A stretch of DNA of 64,000 bases from Pseudomonas frederiksbergensis (lineage in GTDB: Bacteria; Pseudomonadota; Gammaproteobacteria; Pseudomonadales; Pseudomonadaceae): assembly GCF_001952935.1 (NCBI RefSeq), contig NZ_CP018319.1, positions 1,105,501 to 1,169,500 on the forward strand, read 5' to 3'. The position numbers were made by a program, and so were the translations under genes. Below the pieces are notes generated by a model, which did no database searches, was not told the origin of the DNA, and saw nothing but the letters and a program-made list of their open reading frames with translations. Shown here piece after piece: positions 9,060-19,007 of this stretch (positions within the stretch are counted from its first letter, which is position 1; each line of letters starts with the position of its first letter).

Positions 9060-9818
9060 ATGCAACTCACTGACAAAGTAATCATTATCACGGGCGGTTG
9101 CCAGGGTTTAGGCCGTTCCATGGCCGAGTATTTCGCCGGTAAAGGCGCGAAGCTGGCGCTGGTGGACCTGAACCAGGAAAAGCTCGACGACACCGTCGCC
9201 GCTTGCAAGGCCAAAGGCGTCGAGGCTCGCGCTTATCTGTGCAATGTCGCCAATGAAGAGCAAGTGACGCATATGGTCGCCCAGGTGGCTGAAGACTTCG
9301 GGGCGATCCATGGCCTGATCAACAACGCCGGGATCCTGCGCGATGGCTTGCTCATCAAGGTCAAGGACGGCGAGATGACCAAGATGAGCCTGGCCCAGTG
9401 GCAGTCGGTCATTGACGTCAATCTGACGGGGGTGTTCCTGTGCACCCGTGAAGTCGCGGCCAAAATGATCGAGCTGAACAACAGCGGCACGATCATTAAT
9501 ATCTCGTCGATCTCCCGTGCGGGCAACGCCGGCCAGACCAACTACTCCGCCGCCAAAGCCGGTGTCGCTGCGATGACCGTGACCTGGGCGAAGGAATTGG
9601 CACGCTACGGTATTCGCGTGGCAGGCATTGCTCCGGGTTTTATCGAAACCGAAATGACGCTGAGCATGAAGCCTGAGGCGCTGGAGAAGATAACGTCGGT
9701 GATTCCACTCAAGCGCATGGGCACGCCTGAAGAGATCGCCCATTCGGCGGCGTACATCTTCGAGAACGACTACATCAGCGGTCGGATTCTGGAGCTGGAT
9801 GGCGGGTTGCGGATCTAA
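9060..9818 (+). CDS. Short-chain dehydrogenase/reductase, FabG-like
   Basis: A 252-aa classical SDR. The nucleotide-binding motif is TGGCQGLG, then NNAG in [11 protein letters not shown], catalytic Ser in [10 protein letters not shown], and the Y-x3-K pair in NYSAAKAG. The second ATG (9060) is preferred because GGGG lies 7-8 bases before it and only one base before the first ATG. It probably uses NAD(P)H to reduce a keto or oxidise a hydroxy group. The substrate is not evident and no pathway genes are adjacent. Confidence 0.88.
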   Translation: MQLTDKVIIITGGCQGLGRSMAEYFAGKGAKLALVDLNQEKLDDTVAACKAKGVEARAYLCNVANEEQVTHMVAQVAEDFGAIHGLINNAGILRDGLLIKVKDGEMTKMSLAQWQSVIDVNLTGVFLCTREVAAKMIELNNSGTIINISSISRAGNAGQTNYSAAKAGVAAMTVTWAKELARYGIRVAGIAPGFIETEMTLSMKPEALEKITSVIPLKRMGTPEEIAHSAAYIFENDYISGRILELDGGLRI

Positions 9819-9836
9819 ATCCCGACACAAAACAAA

Positions 9837-9925
9837 TGTGGGAGCGGGCTTGCTCGCGAATGCGGTGTGTCAGTCAACATTACTGCTGATGACACACCGC
9901 ATTCGCGAGCAAGCCCGCTCCCACA
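9837..9925. repeat. REPIN (two inverted REPs)
   Basis: TGTGGGAGCGGGCTTGCTCG pairs with its reverse complement over about 36 bases with a short loop. It sits between the converging SDR and apbC genes and may act as a shared transcription end. Confidence 0.92.
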
Positions 9926-9948
9926 GGGGATTGCATTCCTTCAGCGAA

Positions 9949-11043
9949 TTAATCGTCGCTGATGGTGATATTGGGCATCGCGGGCGATACCGCTTCCTGC
10001 AACACGATCCGCGCGCCGACATGGCGGGCCAATTCCTGGTAAACCATTGCAATCGGGCTGTCGGGCTCGGCGATCACCGTTGGCTTGCCGCCGTCGGCCT
10101 GTTCGCGGATGGCCATCGCCAGCGGTAACGAAGCCAGCAGCTCGACGCCGTACTGGTTGGCCAGCTTCACACCACCGCCCTCACCGAACAGATGCTCGGC
10201 ATGCCCGCAGTTGGAGCAGATGTGCACGGCCATGTTTTCCACTACGCCCAGCACCGGAATGTTGACCTTGCGGAACATCTCCACGCCCTTGCGTGCGTCC
10301 AGCAATGCCAGGTCTTGCGGCGTGGTAACGATCACCGCGCCGGCTACCGGGACTTTCTGCGCCAGGGTCAGCTGGATGTCGCCGGTGCCTGGCGGCATGT
10401 CGATGACCAGGTAATCCAGGTCGCCCCAGGCGGTTTGAGTGACCAGTTGCAACAAGGCGCCGGACACCATCGGTCCGCGCCAGACCATCGGCGTGTTGTC
10501 ATCGGTCAGGAACGCCATGGACATGACTTCGACACCATGGGACTCGATCGGAATAAACCACTTCTGATCCTTGACCTGGGGCCGGGTGCCTTCAGGGATG
10601 CCGAACATGATGCCTTGGCTCGGACCGTAGATATCCGCGTCGAGAATCCCGACCTTGGCGCCTTCGCGGGCCAGGGCCAGGGCCAGGTTGGCGGCGGTCG
10701 TCGATTTACCCACACCGCCCTTGCCGGACGCCACGGCGACCACGTTCTTGACGTTGGCCAGGCCCGGGATCTGCGCTTGAGCCTTGTGTGCGGCAATAAC
10801 ACTGGTGATCTCTACGCGAGCGATGGTCACGCCGTCCAGCCCTTCAATGGCCATTTGCAGCAACTGCGCCCAGCCACTCTTGAACAGGCCGGCGGCGTAA
10901 CCCAGCTCCAGCTGGACGCTGACGCGATCACCCTGAATGTCGATGCTGCGAACGCACCCGGCGCTGACCGGGTCCAGGTTCAGGTAAGGGTCGGTGTATT
11001 GGCGAAGGACGGCTTCCACCGCTGCGCGATTGACGGCGCTCAT
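9949..11043 (-). CDS. apbC: Iron-sulfur cluster carrier ATPase ApbC (Mrp/NBP35 family)
   Basis: A 364-aa protein starting at MSAVNRAAV; the longer in-frame extension is not supported. An N-terminal MIP18-like domain (about residues 1-85) precedes the P-loop ATPase with deviant Walker A GKGGVGKSTTA. The C-terminal CSNCGH pair carries the bridging Fe-S cluster. It transfers Fe-S clusters to apoproteins in the cytosol. The gene is divergent from metG, the usual Pseudomonas arrangement. Confidence 0.95.
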   Translation of the reverse strand: MSAVNRAAVEAVLRQYTDPYLNLDPVSAGCVRSIDIQGDRVSVQLELGYAAGLFKSGWAQLLQMAIEGLDGVTIARVEITSVIAAHKAQAQIPGLANVKNVVAVASGKGGVGKSTTAANLALALAREGAKVGILDADIYGPSQGIMFGIPEGTRPQVKDQKWFIPIESHGVEVMSMAFLTDDNTPMVWRGPMVSGALLQLVTQTAWGDLDYLVIDMPPGTGDIQLTLAQKVPVAGAVIVTTPQDLALLDARKGVEMFRKVNIPVLGVVENMAVHICSNCGHAEHLFGEGGGVKLANQYGVELLASLPLAMAIREQADGGKPTVIAEPDSPIAMVYQELARHVGARIVLQEAVSPAMPNITISDD

Positions 11044-11143
11044 GGGCAACTCCGATAGCAAGACTGGAAAATCAGGCGGGTATCCTAACCGTTCTACATC
11101 ATAGACGGCATGCCCCACGATGATTTGTGGCAAACACATCCTG

Positions 11144-11273
11144 GTGGCGAGGGAGCTTGCTCCCGCTCGGCTGCGCAGCAGTCGTAATCAAGTTGATGCG
11201 ATCCTTCTGTCGGAACCGGGTTACAGGGGTTGGGGCGGCTTCGCCACCCAGCGGGAGCAAGCTCCCTCGCCAC
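11144..11273. repeat. REPIN, GTGGCGAGGG type
   Basis: GTGGCGAGGGAGCTTGCTCC and its reverse complement flank a loop of about 60 bases in the apbC-metG intergenic region. Copies of the same family lie near glpD, aauS and metR. Confidence 0.92.
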
Positions 11274-11410
11274 AAAAGCCCACCTGCACCAAGCAAACTC
11301 ATCACCACTCTTTTCAGAGGCGATGCATTCGGAAACAGGCCCGAAGGGTGAAAAATATACGCCAGCGCTTTATAGTGGCCGACCTCCGTTTCATCAAGTA
11401 GCCGAGCCCC

Positions 11411-13462
11411 ATGTCCGAGCCACGCAAGATCCTCGTCACCAGCGCCCTGCCCTATGCCAATGGTTCGATCCATCTTGGCCACATGCTGGAATACATCCAG
11501 ACCGATATGTGGGTGCGCTTCCAGAAGCACCGCGGCAATCAATGCATTTATGTCTGCGCCGACGACGCCCACGGTTCGGCCATCATGTTGCGCGCGGAAA
11601 AGGAAGGCATCACCCCGGAACAACTGATCGCCAACGTCCAGGCTGAACACAGCGCCGACTTTGCCGAGTTCCTGGTGGACTTCGACAACTTCCACTCCAC
11701 TCACGCCGAAGAAAACCGTGAGCTGTCGAGCCAGATCTACCTGAAGCTGCGCGACGCCGGGCACATTGCCACGCGCTCGATCACTCAGTACTTCGACCCG
11801 GAAAAGAAAATGTTCCTGGCCGACCGCTTCATCAAGGGCACCTGCCCGAAATGCGGCACCGAAGACCAGTACGGCGACAACTGCGAAAAATGCGGTGCGA
11901 CCTACGCGCCAACCGACCTGAAGGATCCGAAGTCGGCGATCTCCGGCGCCACGCCGGTGCTCAAGGATTCCCAGCACTTCTTCTTCAAGCTGCCGGACTT
12001 CCAGGAAATGCTGCAAGCCTGGACCCGCAGCGGCACCCTGCAAGAAGCCGTGGCGAACAAAATCGCCGAATGGCTGGACGCCGGCCTGCAACAGTGGGAC
12101 ATCTCCCGCGATGCGCCGTACTTCGGTTTCGAAATCCCCGACGAGCCGGGCAAATACTTCTACGTCTGGCTCGACGCGCCGATCGGCTACATGGCCAGCT
12201 TCAAGAACCTTTGCGACCGCACGCCCGCCCTTGATTTCGACGCGTTCTGGGGTAAGGATTCCACCGCCGAGCTGTACCATTTCATCGGCAAGGACATCGT
12301 CAACTTCCACGCCCTGTTCTGGCCAGCCATGCTCGAAGGCGCCGGTTTCCGTAAACCGACCGGCATCAACGTACACGGCTACCTGACCGTCAACGGTCAG
12401 AAAATGTCCAAATCCCGCGGCACTTTCATCAAGGCCCGGACTTATCTCGACCACCTGTCGCCGGAATACCTGCGCTACTACTACGCGGCCAAGCTGAGCC
12501 GTGGCGTCGATGACCTGGACCTGAACCTCGAAGACTTCGTGCAGAAGGTCAATTCCGATCTGGTCGGCAAAGTCGTCAACATTGCCAGCCGTTGCGCCGG
12601 TTTCATCCATAAAGGCAACGCCGGTGTACTGGTGGCGGGCAATGCCGCGCCGGAACTGACCGAAGCGTTCCTCGCCGCAGCGCCGAGCATCGCCGAAGCC
12701 TACGAGGCTCGCGACTTCGCCCGCGCCATGCGCGAGATCATGGGCCTGGCCGACCGTGCCAATGCCTGGATCGCCGACAAGGCGCCGTGGTCGCTGAACA
12801 AACAGGAAGGCAAGCAAGACGAAGTCCAGGCCATCTGCGCCCTGGGCGTCAACCTGTTCCGCCAGCTGGTGATTTTCCTCAAGCCGGTGCTGCCGCTGCT
12901 GGCCGCCGACGCCGAGGCGTTCCTGAACGTCGCGCCGCTGACCTGGGACGACCACGCGACCTTGCTCAGCAATCATCAACTGAACGAGTTCAAACCGTTG
13001 ATGACCCGTATCGACCCGGTAAAAGTGCAAGCCATGAGCGACGCCTCGAAAGAAGACCTGACCGCCAGCGCTACCGACACCGGCGATGCTGCACCTGCCG
13101 GCAATGGCGAACTGGCCAAGGATCCGCTGTCACCGGAAATCGAGTTCGATACCTTTGCCGCTATCGACCTGCGCGTCGCCCTGATCCTCAAGGCCGAACA
13201 CGTGGAAGGTGCCGACAAACTGCTGCGCCTGACCCTCGACATTGGTGACGAGCAACGCAATGTGTTCTCCGGGATCAAGAGCGCTTATCCGGATCCGTCC
13301 AAGCTCAATGGTCGCCTGACCATGATGATCGCCAACCTCAAGCCCCGGAAAATGAAGTTCGGCATCTCCGAAGGCATGGTGATGGCGGCCGGCCCTGGCG
13401 GTGAAGAAATCTACCTGCTCAGCCCTGACAGCGGCGCCAAGCCAGGCCAGCGCATCAAGTAA
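11411..13462 (+). CDS. metG: Methionyl-tRNA synthetase
   Basis: A 683-aa class I synthetase. The HIGH-type motif is in [11 protein letters not shown], the zinc-binding insert has [18 protein letters not shown], and the KMSKS loop is GQKMSKSRG. The C-terminal EMAP-II-like tRNA-binding and dimerisation domain ([20 protein letters not shown]) is present, so this is the long form. It charges both initiator and elongator tRNA-Met. The gene is a monocistronic unit ending at a strong terminator. Confidence 0.99.
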   Translation: MSEPRKILVTSALPYANGSIHLGHMLEYIQTDMWVRFQKHRGNQCIYVCADDAHGSAIMLRAEKEGITPEQLIANVQAEHSADFAEFLVDFDNFHSTHAEENRELSSQIYLKLRDAGHIATRSITQYFDPEKKMFLADRFIKGTCPKCGTEDQYGDNCEKCGATYAPTDLKDPKSAISGATPVLKDSQHFFFKLPDFQEMLQAWTRSGTLQEAVANKIAEWLDAGLQQWDISRDAPYFGFEIPDEPGKYFYVWLDAPIGYMASFKNLCDRTPALDFDAFWGKDSTAELYHFIGKDIVNFHALFWPAMLEGAGFRKPTGINVHGYLTVNGQKMSKSRGTFIKARTYLDHLSPEYLRYYYAAKLSRGVDDLDLNLEDFVQKVNSDLVGKVVNIASRCAGFIHKGNAGVLVAGNAAPELTEAFLAAAPSIAEAYEARDFARAMREIMGLADRANAWIADKAPWSLNKQEGKQDEVQAICALGVNLFRQLVIFLKPVLPLLAADAEAFLNVAPLTWDDHATLLSNHQLNEFKPLMTRIDPVKVQAMSDASKEDLTASATDTGDAAPAGNGELAKDPLSPEIEFDTFAAIDLRVALILKAEHVEGADKLLRLTLDIGDEQRNVFSGIKSAYPDPSKLNGRLTMMIANLKPRKMKFGISEGMVMAAGPGGEEIYLLSPDSGAKPGQRIK

Positions 13463-13478
13463 GGCTGTGCGGTAAACC

Positions 13479-13515
13479 AATCCCACAGTCGTGCCTGGCG
13501 CGACTGTGGGATTTT
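13479..13515 (+). terminator. metG terminator
   Basis: AATCCCACAGTCG and CGACTGTGGGATT arms with a 9-base loop, then TTTTC. Confidence 0.9.
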
Positions 13516-13604
13516 CATGTCTGGCCCACCCTCCGTCCTTGCCGGATAATGCCTAAGCTTTTTAGACCGCTCCGTTAAAAAGCCCCGTTCTTGCCGGCAC
13601 GACC

Positions 13605-14174
13605 ATGACCGAATTGCTTCTTACGCTTATCAGCACTGCCCTGATCAACAACCTCGTGTTGCACTGGCCGCTGGGCGTCGATCCGCTGCTGGGCAACGAG
13701 CATCGGCAAGTTCACGCATTGGGCCTTGCGACCACGTGTTTGATGCTGATCGTCGGCACGCTGGGCTACGTGGCCTACCGTTGGTTGCTGGTCCCGCTGG
13801 AGCTGACGTCGCTGCGCCTTTTTGTCTTCCTGCCATTAAGCGTTCTGCTGATTGGCCCGCTGCTGAAAGTGCTTTCCCGGTCACTTCCAAAATTTGCGTT
13901 CAATGGCCTCTGGCCCCTGCTGCTGGGCAACGCCGGCGTACTCGGCTTGACGCTGCTCAATGCTCAGGACGACAAAGGCTTCTTCCACGCCGTGGCCCTG
14001 AGCCTGGGCGCCGGGCTGGGATTCTGGCTGGTACTGAGCCTGTTCAGCGATTTGCGCCAACGCACCCTCGAAAATGATATCCCCCTGCCCTTTCGCGGCC
14101 TGCCCATCGACCTGATCGGCGCTGGACTGATTGCAGTGGCCTTTCTCGGATTCAGCGGACTGATCAAAACATGA
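13605..14174 (+). CDS. rnfA: Rnf/Rsx electron-transport subunit A
   Basis: A 189-aa integral membrane protein with about six helices ([18 protein letters not shown] at the N-terminus; [14 protein letters not shown] in the second half). In the Rnf complex, RnfA and RnfE form the membrane core around a [2Fe-2S] site. In gammaproteobacteria the complex (called Rsx) also keeps SoxR reduced. Its stop overlaps the start of rnfB by four bases. The sequence is diverged from E. coli RsxA but the topology and operon are clear. Confidence 0.9.
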   Translation: MTELLLTLISTALINNLVLHWPLGVDPLLGNEHRQVHALGLATTCLMLIVGTLGYVAYRWLLVPLELTSLRLFVFLPLSVLLIGPLLKVLSRSLPKFAFNGLWPLLLGNAGVLGLTLLNAQDDKGFFHAVALSLGAGLGFWLVLSLFSDLRQRTLENDIPLPFRGLPIDLIGAGLIAVAFLGFSGLIKT

Positions 14175-15181
14175 GTCTGATTCAACGCATCGACGCCCTG
14201 TTGCCGCAGACCCAATGCGGCAAGTGCGGCCACCCCGGATGCAAACCGTACGCCGAAGGCATTGCCAACGGCGAACCGATCAACAAGTGCCCGCCAGGCG
14301 GCAGCGAGACCATCGCGGCCCTGGCCGAACTGTTGAAAGTGCCGGTGCTGGAACTGGACGTCAGTCGCGGTTCGGCCCCGGCGCAGATCGCCTATATTCG
14401 TGAAGCGGAGTGTATTGGTTGCACCAAGTGCATCCAGGCATGCCCTGTGGATGCCATTGTCGGCGCGGCGAAATTGATGCACACGGTGATCATCGATGAA
14501 TGCACCGGTTGCGACTTGTGCGTGGCGCCCTGCCCGGTGGATTGCATCGAGATGCGGCCATTGCCGCTGGACACGGTGCTGCCGGTTGTCGGCGGCCTGG
14601 CGTTCAGCCTTGAGGAGCAACGCGCCCGGATAGCCAAGCGCAATCACGCACGGCAGCGATTCGAACAGCGCAATGCTCGCCTGCGTCGCGAAGAAGAACA
14701 GAAAATCGCCGAGCGTCAGGCCCGGGCCCAGCGCGCCGCCCAGCACAGTGAGGTAGCGACACTCGACCCGGTTCAAGCCGCTCTTGAGCGTGTCCGTGTA
14801 CAGAAGGCAGCCAATGCCGATGCGGCGTTGAAAAAGGCCAAGATCGATCTGGCGATGAGTCGGGCGCAACTGAACAAGTCACTCAAGGCGTTCGGGCATC
14901 CGCCGACCTTCGAACAGCAGTCGCAACTGATCGTCTTGCAACAGCAATTCGAGGCTGCCGAACAGGCGTTGGCGAAACTGGAAAGTGCTGCACCGCCAGC
15001 CGCGGCCCCCGTCGTTCCGGCGAAAAATGCGCAGCTGAATCGGGCAAAGATCCAGTTAGCCATGCGCCGCACCGAACTCAAGAAAGCCCAAGCCAGCGAA
15101 GCGCCGGCTGAGCAGATTGAAGCCCTGGAACTGGCGGTAAATGAAGCCGAGCGTCAGGTGGATGCCTATGCCGCCCCTTGA
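14171..15181 (+). CDS. rnfB: Rnf/Rsx electron-transport subunit B, no membrane anchor, long C-terminal tail
   Basis: A 336-aa protein. Residues 1-45 hold the RnfB [4Fe-4S] motif ([10 protein letters not shown] ... NKCPPGG). About residues 75-130 hold two ferredoxin clusters ([12 protein letters not shown] and [12 protein letters not shown]). Typical RnfB is about 190 aa with an N-terminal helix. Here the ATG, which overlaps the rnfA stop, begins directly at the Fe-S domain, so no helix is encoded. Residues from about 150 form an Ala/Lys/Gln/Glu-rich helical tail with repeats such as [11 protein letters not shown] and [10 protein letters not shown]. That composition is like the C-terminal tail usual in RnfC, the subunit missing here. 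Confidence 0.88.
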   Translation: MSLIQRIDALLPQTQCGKCGHPGCKPYAEGIANGEPINKCPPGGSETIAALAELLKVPVLELDVSRGSAPAQIAYIREAECIGCTKCIQACPVDAIVGAAKLMHTVIIDECTGCDLCVAPCPVDCIEMRPLPLDTVLPVVGGLAFSLEEQRARIAKRNHARQRFEQRNARLRREEEQKIAERQARAQRAAQHSEVATLDPVQAALERVRVQKAANADAALKKAKIDLAMSRAQLNKSLKAFGHPPTFEQQSQLIVLQQQFEAAEQALAKLESAAPPAAAPVVPAKNAQLNRAKIQLAMRRTELKKAQASEAPAEQIEALELAVNEAERQVDAYAAP

Positions 15182-16160
15182 ATCGGTCGATGAGCGCCTT
15201 CAGCAAGCCATGAAGCTGGTATTGCTGGCCACCGTGCCGGGGCTGCTGGTGTTTTTCTGGCTGTATGGCTGGGGCGTGTTGATCAACCTGTTTCTGACGG
15301 GTGTTACCGCACTGGCCGTTGAAGCGGCCGTGTTGCGCTTGCGTAAGCAGGCGCTCACGCCGACCTTGAGCGACGGCAGCGCACTGGTCAGCGCGACGCT
15401 GTTGGCGCTGGCCTTGCCGCCGTATTGCCCGTGGTGGCTGACGGTCTTCGCCGCAGCGGGCGCGATGGTATTTGGCAAACACCTGTACGGCGGCGTTGGC
15501 AAGAACCCGTTCAACCCGGCAATGCTGGGCTTCGCCCTGGTGCTGGTGACCTTTCCCCAACAGATGACCCTCTGGCCGTCGTCCCATGGACTGGACCTGA
15601 TCGGCGGTTTGCAGCAGGTGTTCGGGTTCAGCCTCAGCCAGGCTCCGGATGCCTGGGTCCAGGCCACGGCGCTGGACAGCCTGCGGATCAACAAAAGCCT
15701 GACGATGGATGAACTGTTTGCCGCCAACCCGGCGTTCGGTCATTTCGGCGGCCGAGGCATGGAATGGGTCAACCTGGCCTTTCTGGCGGGCGGTGCGTTT
15801 CTGCTGCAACGACGGGTGTTCAGCTGGCATGCGCCGGTCGGCATGCTCACCAGCCTGTTCATCATCAGCCTGCTGTGCTGGAACGGCTCAGGCTCCGACT
15901 CCCACGGTTCGCCGCTGTTTCATCTGCTCACTGGCGCGAGCATGCTGGGCGCATTCTTCATCGTCACGGAACCGGTGTCCGGCGCAAAAAGCCCCAGCGC
16001 GCGACTGCTGTTTGGCGTGGGCGTCGGGCTGCTGACGTATCTGATTCGTACCTGGGGTGGCTATCCGGACGGCGTCGCCTTTGCCGTCCTGCTGATGAAC
16101 CTCTGTGTGCCGGCGCTGGAGCGGTTTGCCGCTTCCAGACTGGAACGGGGTGCGCCATGA
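15168..16160 (+). CDS. rnfD: Rnf/Rsx electron-transport subunit D
   Basis: An approximately 330-aa membrane protein with eight to ten helices. The in-frame ATG at 15168 follows AGG at a good distance. ATGs at 15141 and 15162 are alternatives, so the start is uncertain by up to nine codons. The region [10 protein letters not shown] aligns with the flavinylation site of E. coli RsxD (VSQATPLD): the Thr that carries FMN is kept, while the usual Ser two before the Ala is Val. The gene begins inside the end of rnfB; normally rnfC lies between them. Confidence 0.88.
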   Translation: MPPLESVDERLQQAMKLVLLATVPGLLVFFWLYGWGVLINLFLTGVTALAVEAAVLRLRKQALTPTLSDGSALVSATLLALALPPYCPWWLTVFAAAGAMVFGKHLYGGVGKNPFNPAMLGFALVLVTFPQQMTLWPSSHGLDLIGGLQQVFGFSLSQAPDAWVQATALDSLRINKSLTMDELFAANPAFGHFGGRGMEWVNLAFLAGGAFLLQRRVFSWHAPVGMLTSLFIISLLCWNGSGSDSHGSPLFHLLTGASMLGAFFIVTEPVSGAKSPSARLLFGVGVGLLTYLIRTWGGYPDGVAFAVLLMNLCVPALERFAASRLERGAP

Positions 16161-16768
16161 GCCGGGCGTCGAGTGTTGTGATCCTGGTGGTGCTGGCAGC
16201 CCTGGGGATTGGCGCGACTTACCTCGTGCAGCACACCAGCGCGCCGCGCATTGCGGCCGAACAGCGCCTGATCGACAGTCGTAACCTGCTGGACTTGCTC
16301 CCTGCCGGAAGCTACGACAATCAGCCGCTGGACCAACCACTTGCCCTCGAAAATACCGGGTTGGCCAACAGCACGCTGCTGGGTGGCTACCTGGCGACCA
16401 AGACCGGCCAGACCAGCGCCGTGTTGCTGCGCAGCCAGACCCTGGGTTACGAAGGTTCCATAGAATTGCTGATCGCTATCGGCGCAAACGGCAAGGTACT
16501 GGCCGTCAAAACGCTCAGGCAATCGGAAACTCCGGGGCTGGGCGGTCGACTCGCCGACTGGCCCAATACCTGGCTTCAGGCTTTTTCCGGAAAGTCCCGA
16601 AGCGAACCTGCCGACAATGGCTGGGCCTTGAAAAAGGATCAAGGGCAATTCGATCAAATGGCGGGGGCGACCATCACTTCGAGAGCGGTCATCAACGCTA
16701 TCCATGACGCGTTGCGCTATTTCGACGAACATCAGCGACAGTTGATCGGGAGCAGCGCTCATGAATAA
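16157..16768 (+). CDS. rnfG: Rnf/Rsx electron-transport subunit G (flavoprotein)
   Basis: A 203-aa protein with one N-terminal helix (SSVVILVVLAALGIGATYL) and a periplasmic FMN-binding domain. The flavinylation motif is FDQMAGATITSRAV, with T172 expected to hold FMN covalently. TLRQSETPGLGGRL is also family-typical. The ATG overlaps the rnfD stop and the 3' end overlaps rnfE by eight bases. Confidence 0.93.
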   Translation: MSRASSVVILVVLAALGIGATYLVQHTSAPRIAAEQRLIDSRNLLDLLPAGSYDNQPLDQPLALENTGLANSTLLGGYLATKTGQTSAVLLRSQTLGYEGSIELLIAIGANGKVLAVKTLRQSETPGLGGRLADWPNTWLQAFSGKSRSEPADNGWALKKDQGQFDQMAGATITSRAVINAIHDALRYFDEHQRQLIGSSAHE

Positions 16769-17348
16769 GTCATCGACGCTGCAGAATTCGTTAATGCTTG
16801 CACCACTGATCGGTGCCACGGATTCATTGGTGTCCGCTCTGGGCTTGTGGCTGATGTTCGTCGTGGTGATCAGTGCCTTTGGAGTGAGCATGGGCGCCTT
16901 GCGATCCCGACTTGTCCCGGAGACACGTTTGCTTGCCAGCGTCCTGCTGGCGGCCACACTGACCAGCTGCATCGAACTCGCCGCGCAAGTCTGGTCGCTG
17001 CAATGGCACCAGCATGTTGGGTTCTATGCAGGGTTGATTGCCTTGCAATGCGTTGTGCTGGAACACACCGGTTTTCACCAGAGTGCCTGGCGTGATCGCC
17101 TGCGCCTGAGTGGTCTGTTCGGCGCGTTGATGGTGAGCCTGGGCTTGCTGCGCGAACTCATCGGCAGCGGGATACTCGACAGCCATCTGCCATGGCTGGC
17201 AGGCACTGCACAAGCGGACTGGCAAGGCTGGGTGCTGACTGCCGACGGTGGCTTGCGCCTGGTCACCCTGGCCCCAGGCGGATTCATACTGCTGGGACTG
17301 CTGATCGCCGCACGTCAAGCCTGGACCCGCTCGACGCCTTCACACTGA
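16761..17348 (+). CDS. rnfE: Rnf/Rsx electron-transport subunit E
   Basis: A 195-aa membrane protein homologous to RnfA and RnfE, with helices at about residues 10-40, 60-85, 95-115, 118-135 and 160-188 and the segment NSLMLAPLIGATDSL. It is shorter than E. coli RsxE (about 230 aa), mainly at the C-terminus. It is the last Rnf gene; nth follows after 25 bp. Confidence 0.88.
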   Translation: MNKSSTLQNSLMLAPLIGATDSLVSALGLWLMFVVVISAFGVSMGALRSRLVPETRLLASVLLAATLTSCIELAAQVWSLQWHQHVGFYAGLIALQCVVLEHTGFHQSAWRDRLRLSGLFGALMVSLGLLRELIGSGILDSHLPWLAGTAQADWQGWVLTADGGLRLVTLAPGGFILLGLLIAARQAWTRSTPSH

Positions 17349-17373
17349 CCGCCTTCGAGGAAATTCACTGCCC

Positions 17374-18012
17374 ATGAATGCCGCAAAACGCCTGGAAATT
17401 TTTCGCCGATTTCACGAAGACAACCCGGAACCGAAAACCGAACTGGCCTACTCCTCGCCGTTCGAATTGCTGATATCCGTCATCCTCTCGGCGCAGTCGA
17501 CCGATGTCGGCGTCAATAAGGCCACCGCCAAGCTCTACCCGGTAGCCAATACACCGGCTGCAATTTATGCCTTGGGGGTCGAGGGGCTGTCGGAATACAT
17601 CAAGACCATCGGCCTGTTCAACAGCAAAGCGAAAAACGTGATCGAGACCTGTCGCTTACTGATCGAACGTCATGGGGGCGAAGTGCCGCAAACCCGTGAA
17701 GAGCTGGAGGCGTTACCCGGCGTCGGCCGCAAAACTGCCAACGTGGTGCTCAATACCGCATTCCGCCAGCTGACCATGGCCGTGGACACGCATATTTTCC
17801 GGGTCAGCAACCGTACCGGCATTGCGCCAGGGAAAAATGTGGTCGAGGTTGAACAAAAACTGATGAAGTTCGTGCCGAAGGAATACCTGCTGGATTCCCA
17901 TCACTGGCTGATCCTCCACGGACGCTACGTTTGCCTTGCCCGCAAGCCACGCTGCGGCAGTTGCCGGATTGAAGATTTGTGCGAATACAAGCACAAGACG
18001 TCGGACGATTGA
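17374..18012 (+). CDS. nth: Endonuclease III
   Basis: A 212-aa DNA glycosylase/AP lyase for oxidised pyrimidines. The helix-hairpin-helix LPGVGRKTANVV contains the catalytic Lys, VDTHIFRV contains the catalytic Asp, and the C-terminal [4Fe-4S] motif C-x6-C-x2-C-x5-C is intact. Position directly after rnfE is standard in gammaproteobacteria and supports assignment of the Rnf operon. Confidence 0.98.
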   Translation: MNAAKRLEIFRRFHEDNPEPKTELAYSSPFELLISVILSAQSTDVGVNKATAKLYPVANTPAAIYALGVEGLSEYIKTIGLFNSKAKNVIETCRLLIERHGGEVPQTREELEALPGVGRKTANVVLNTAFRQLTMAVDTHIFRVSNRTGIAPGKNVVEVEQKLMKFVPKEYLLDSHHWLILHGRYVCLARKPRCGSCRIEDLCEYKHKTSDD

Positions 18013-18118
18013 GGCGCTATTAGGTTTTTTGATTTATCGATTGAAAAAATCTTTTTTACCCGCCGGGAGATTATCGATATAAGGAGCGCCAAAGGCAGCC
18101 TTAGCCTGGAGTAACACT

Positions 18119-18298
18119 ATGAGCACTGGCAAAGAGCAATTGGACGTAGAAGACGACTTCACCCCTGTTGAGGCTGATGATGCTGAACCGGTGGTTGAAG
18201 TGGCGAAGACCAACCTGAGCAAACGCCGTACCATCGATAACCTGCTGGAGGAGCGCCGACTGCAAAAGCAATTGGCCGATTACGATTTTGACCTATGA
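18119..18298 (+). CDS. PA3496-family small protein
   Basis: A 59-aa acidic protein (start MSTGKEQLDVEDDF; end QLADYDFDL). It resembles the PA3496 family, which databases call putative envelope integrity proteins. CTGGAG precedes the ATG at 18119, and a terminator follows five bases after the stop. Its position after nth matches P. aeruginosa (PA3495-PA3496). The middle stretch KRRTIDNLLEERRLQKQL is predicted helical and basic. No enzymatic motif is visible. Confidence 0.85.
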   Translation: MSTGKEQLDVEDDFTPVEADDAEPVVEVAKTNLSKRRTIDNLLEERRLQKQLADYDFDL

Positions 18299-18303
18299 CA
18301 CCT

Positions 18304-18330
18304 AAAAGCCTCCCGAAACGGAGGCTTTTT
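18304..18330 (+). terminator. Terminator after the PA3496-family gene
   Basis: AAAGCCTCC-CGAAAC-GGAGGCTTTTT, a compact hairpin followed by five T. Confidence 0.9.
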
Positions 18331-18380
18331 ACTAAGTGTCGCCGCTGGATCCCCTCGCGCCTCGTCAAACGCCGAGGCGG

Positions 18381-19007
18381 TCACACCAGACCATTGCGTT
18401 GCGCCAATTCGATCAGGTCGACCAGGGAGCGGGCATTGAGCTTCAACAACAGACGAGTCTTGTAAGTGCTGACGGTCTTGTTGCTGAGGAACATTCCGTC
18501 GGCGATTTCCTTGTTGGTCTTGCCTCGAGCCAATTGCTGCAAAACCATCATTTCCCGTCCCGACAGTCGATCGACCATATCGGCTTCACTGGCGTTCCCC
18601 AAACTTGAACGCACAGTATGCAAGGCTTGATTTGGAAAGTAACTGTAGCCCGACAATACTGCCTTTATTGCACTGAGCAACTCAGTGAGATCCTGTTGTT
18701 TGCAAACATACCCGGCGGCACCGGATTGCATGCAGCGCATTGAAAAATGCCCTGGCGCCTGGGAAGTTAATATCAGTACCTTCATGGGCATTGCTGTCGA
18801 GGTCAGACGCGCGATGACTTCCAATCCATCAAGTTTCGGTATTCCAATATCCAGGATGACAATATCCGGCATATGCTCACGGGCAAGTTGCAACGCATCC
18901 ACGCCATTGTCTGTCTCTGCAATGACTTCGTAGCCATGACGTTCCATTAGCATACGCACCGCAAGACGAATGACAGGGTGATCATCCACGATCAGCACTT
19001 TATTCAT
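18381..19007 (-). CDS. NarL/LuxR-family response regulator
   Basis: A 208-aa regulator starting at MNKVLIVDDHP; the 14-codon in-frame extension has no support. The receiver has VDDHP, the phospho-acceptor D in VILDIGIP, T in LILTSQ and K in YVCKQQD. The LuxR helix-turn-helix includes LSGREMMVLQQLARGKTNKEIA and SNKTVSTYKTRLLLKL. No histidine kinase lies next to it, so it is an orphan here. It borders the AT-rich island, but its own codon use looks like normal Pseudomonas. The target genes are unknown. Confidence 0.92.
   Translation of the reverse strand: MNKVLIVDDHPVIRLAVRMLMERHGYEVIAETDNGVDALQLAREHMPDIVILDIGIPKLDGLEVIARLTSTAMPMKVLILTSQAPGHFSMRCMQSGAAGYVCKQQDLTELLSAIKAVLSGYSYFPNQALHTVRSSLGNASEADMVDRLSGREMMVLQQLARGKTNKEIADGMFLSNKTVSTYKTRLLLKLNARSLVDLIELAQRNGLV

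Noticed and set aside
9837..11273. CRISPR-like array from repeated palindromes
   Set aside because: The repeats are inverted pairs of differing families at irregular distances with no spacers or cas genes; they are REPINs.
11099..13030. 643-codon open frame antisense to metG
   Set aside because: It overlaps the well-supported metG gene almost completely, lacks recognisable motifs and runs through the REPIN.
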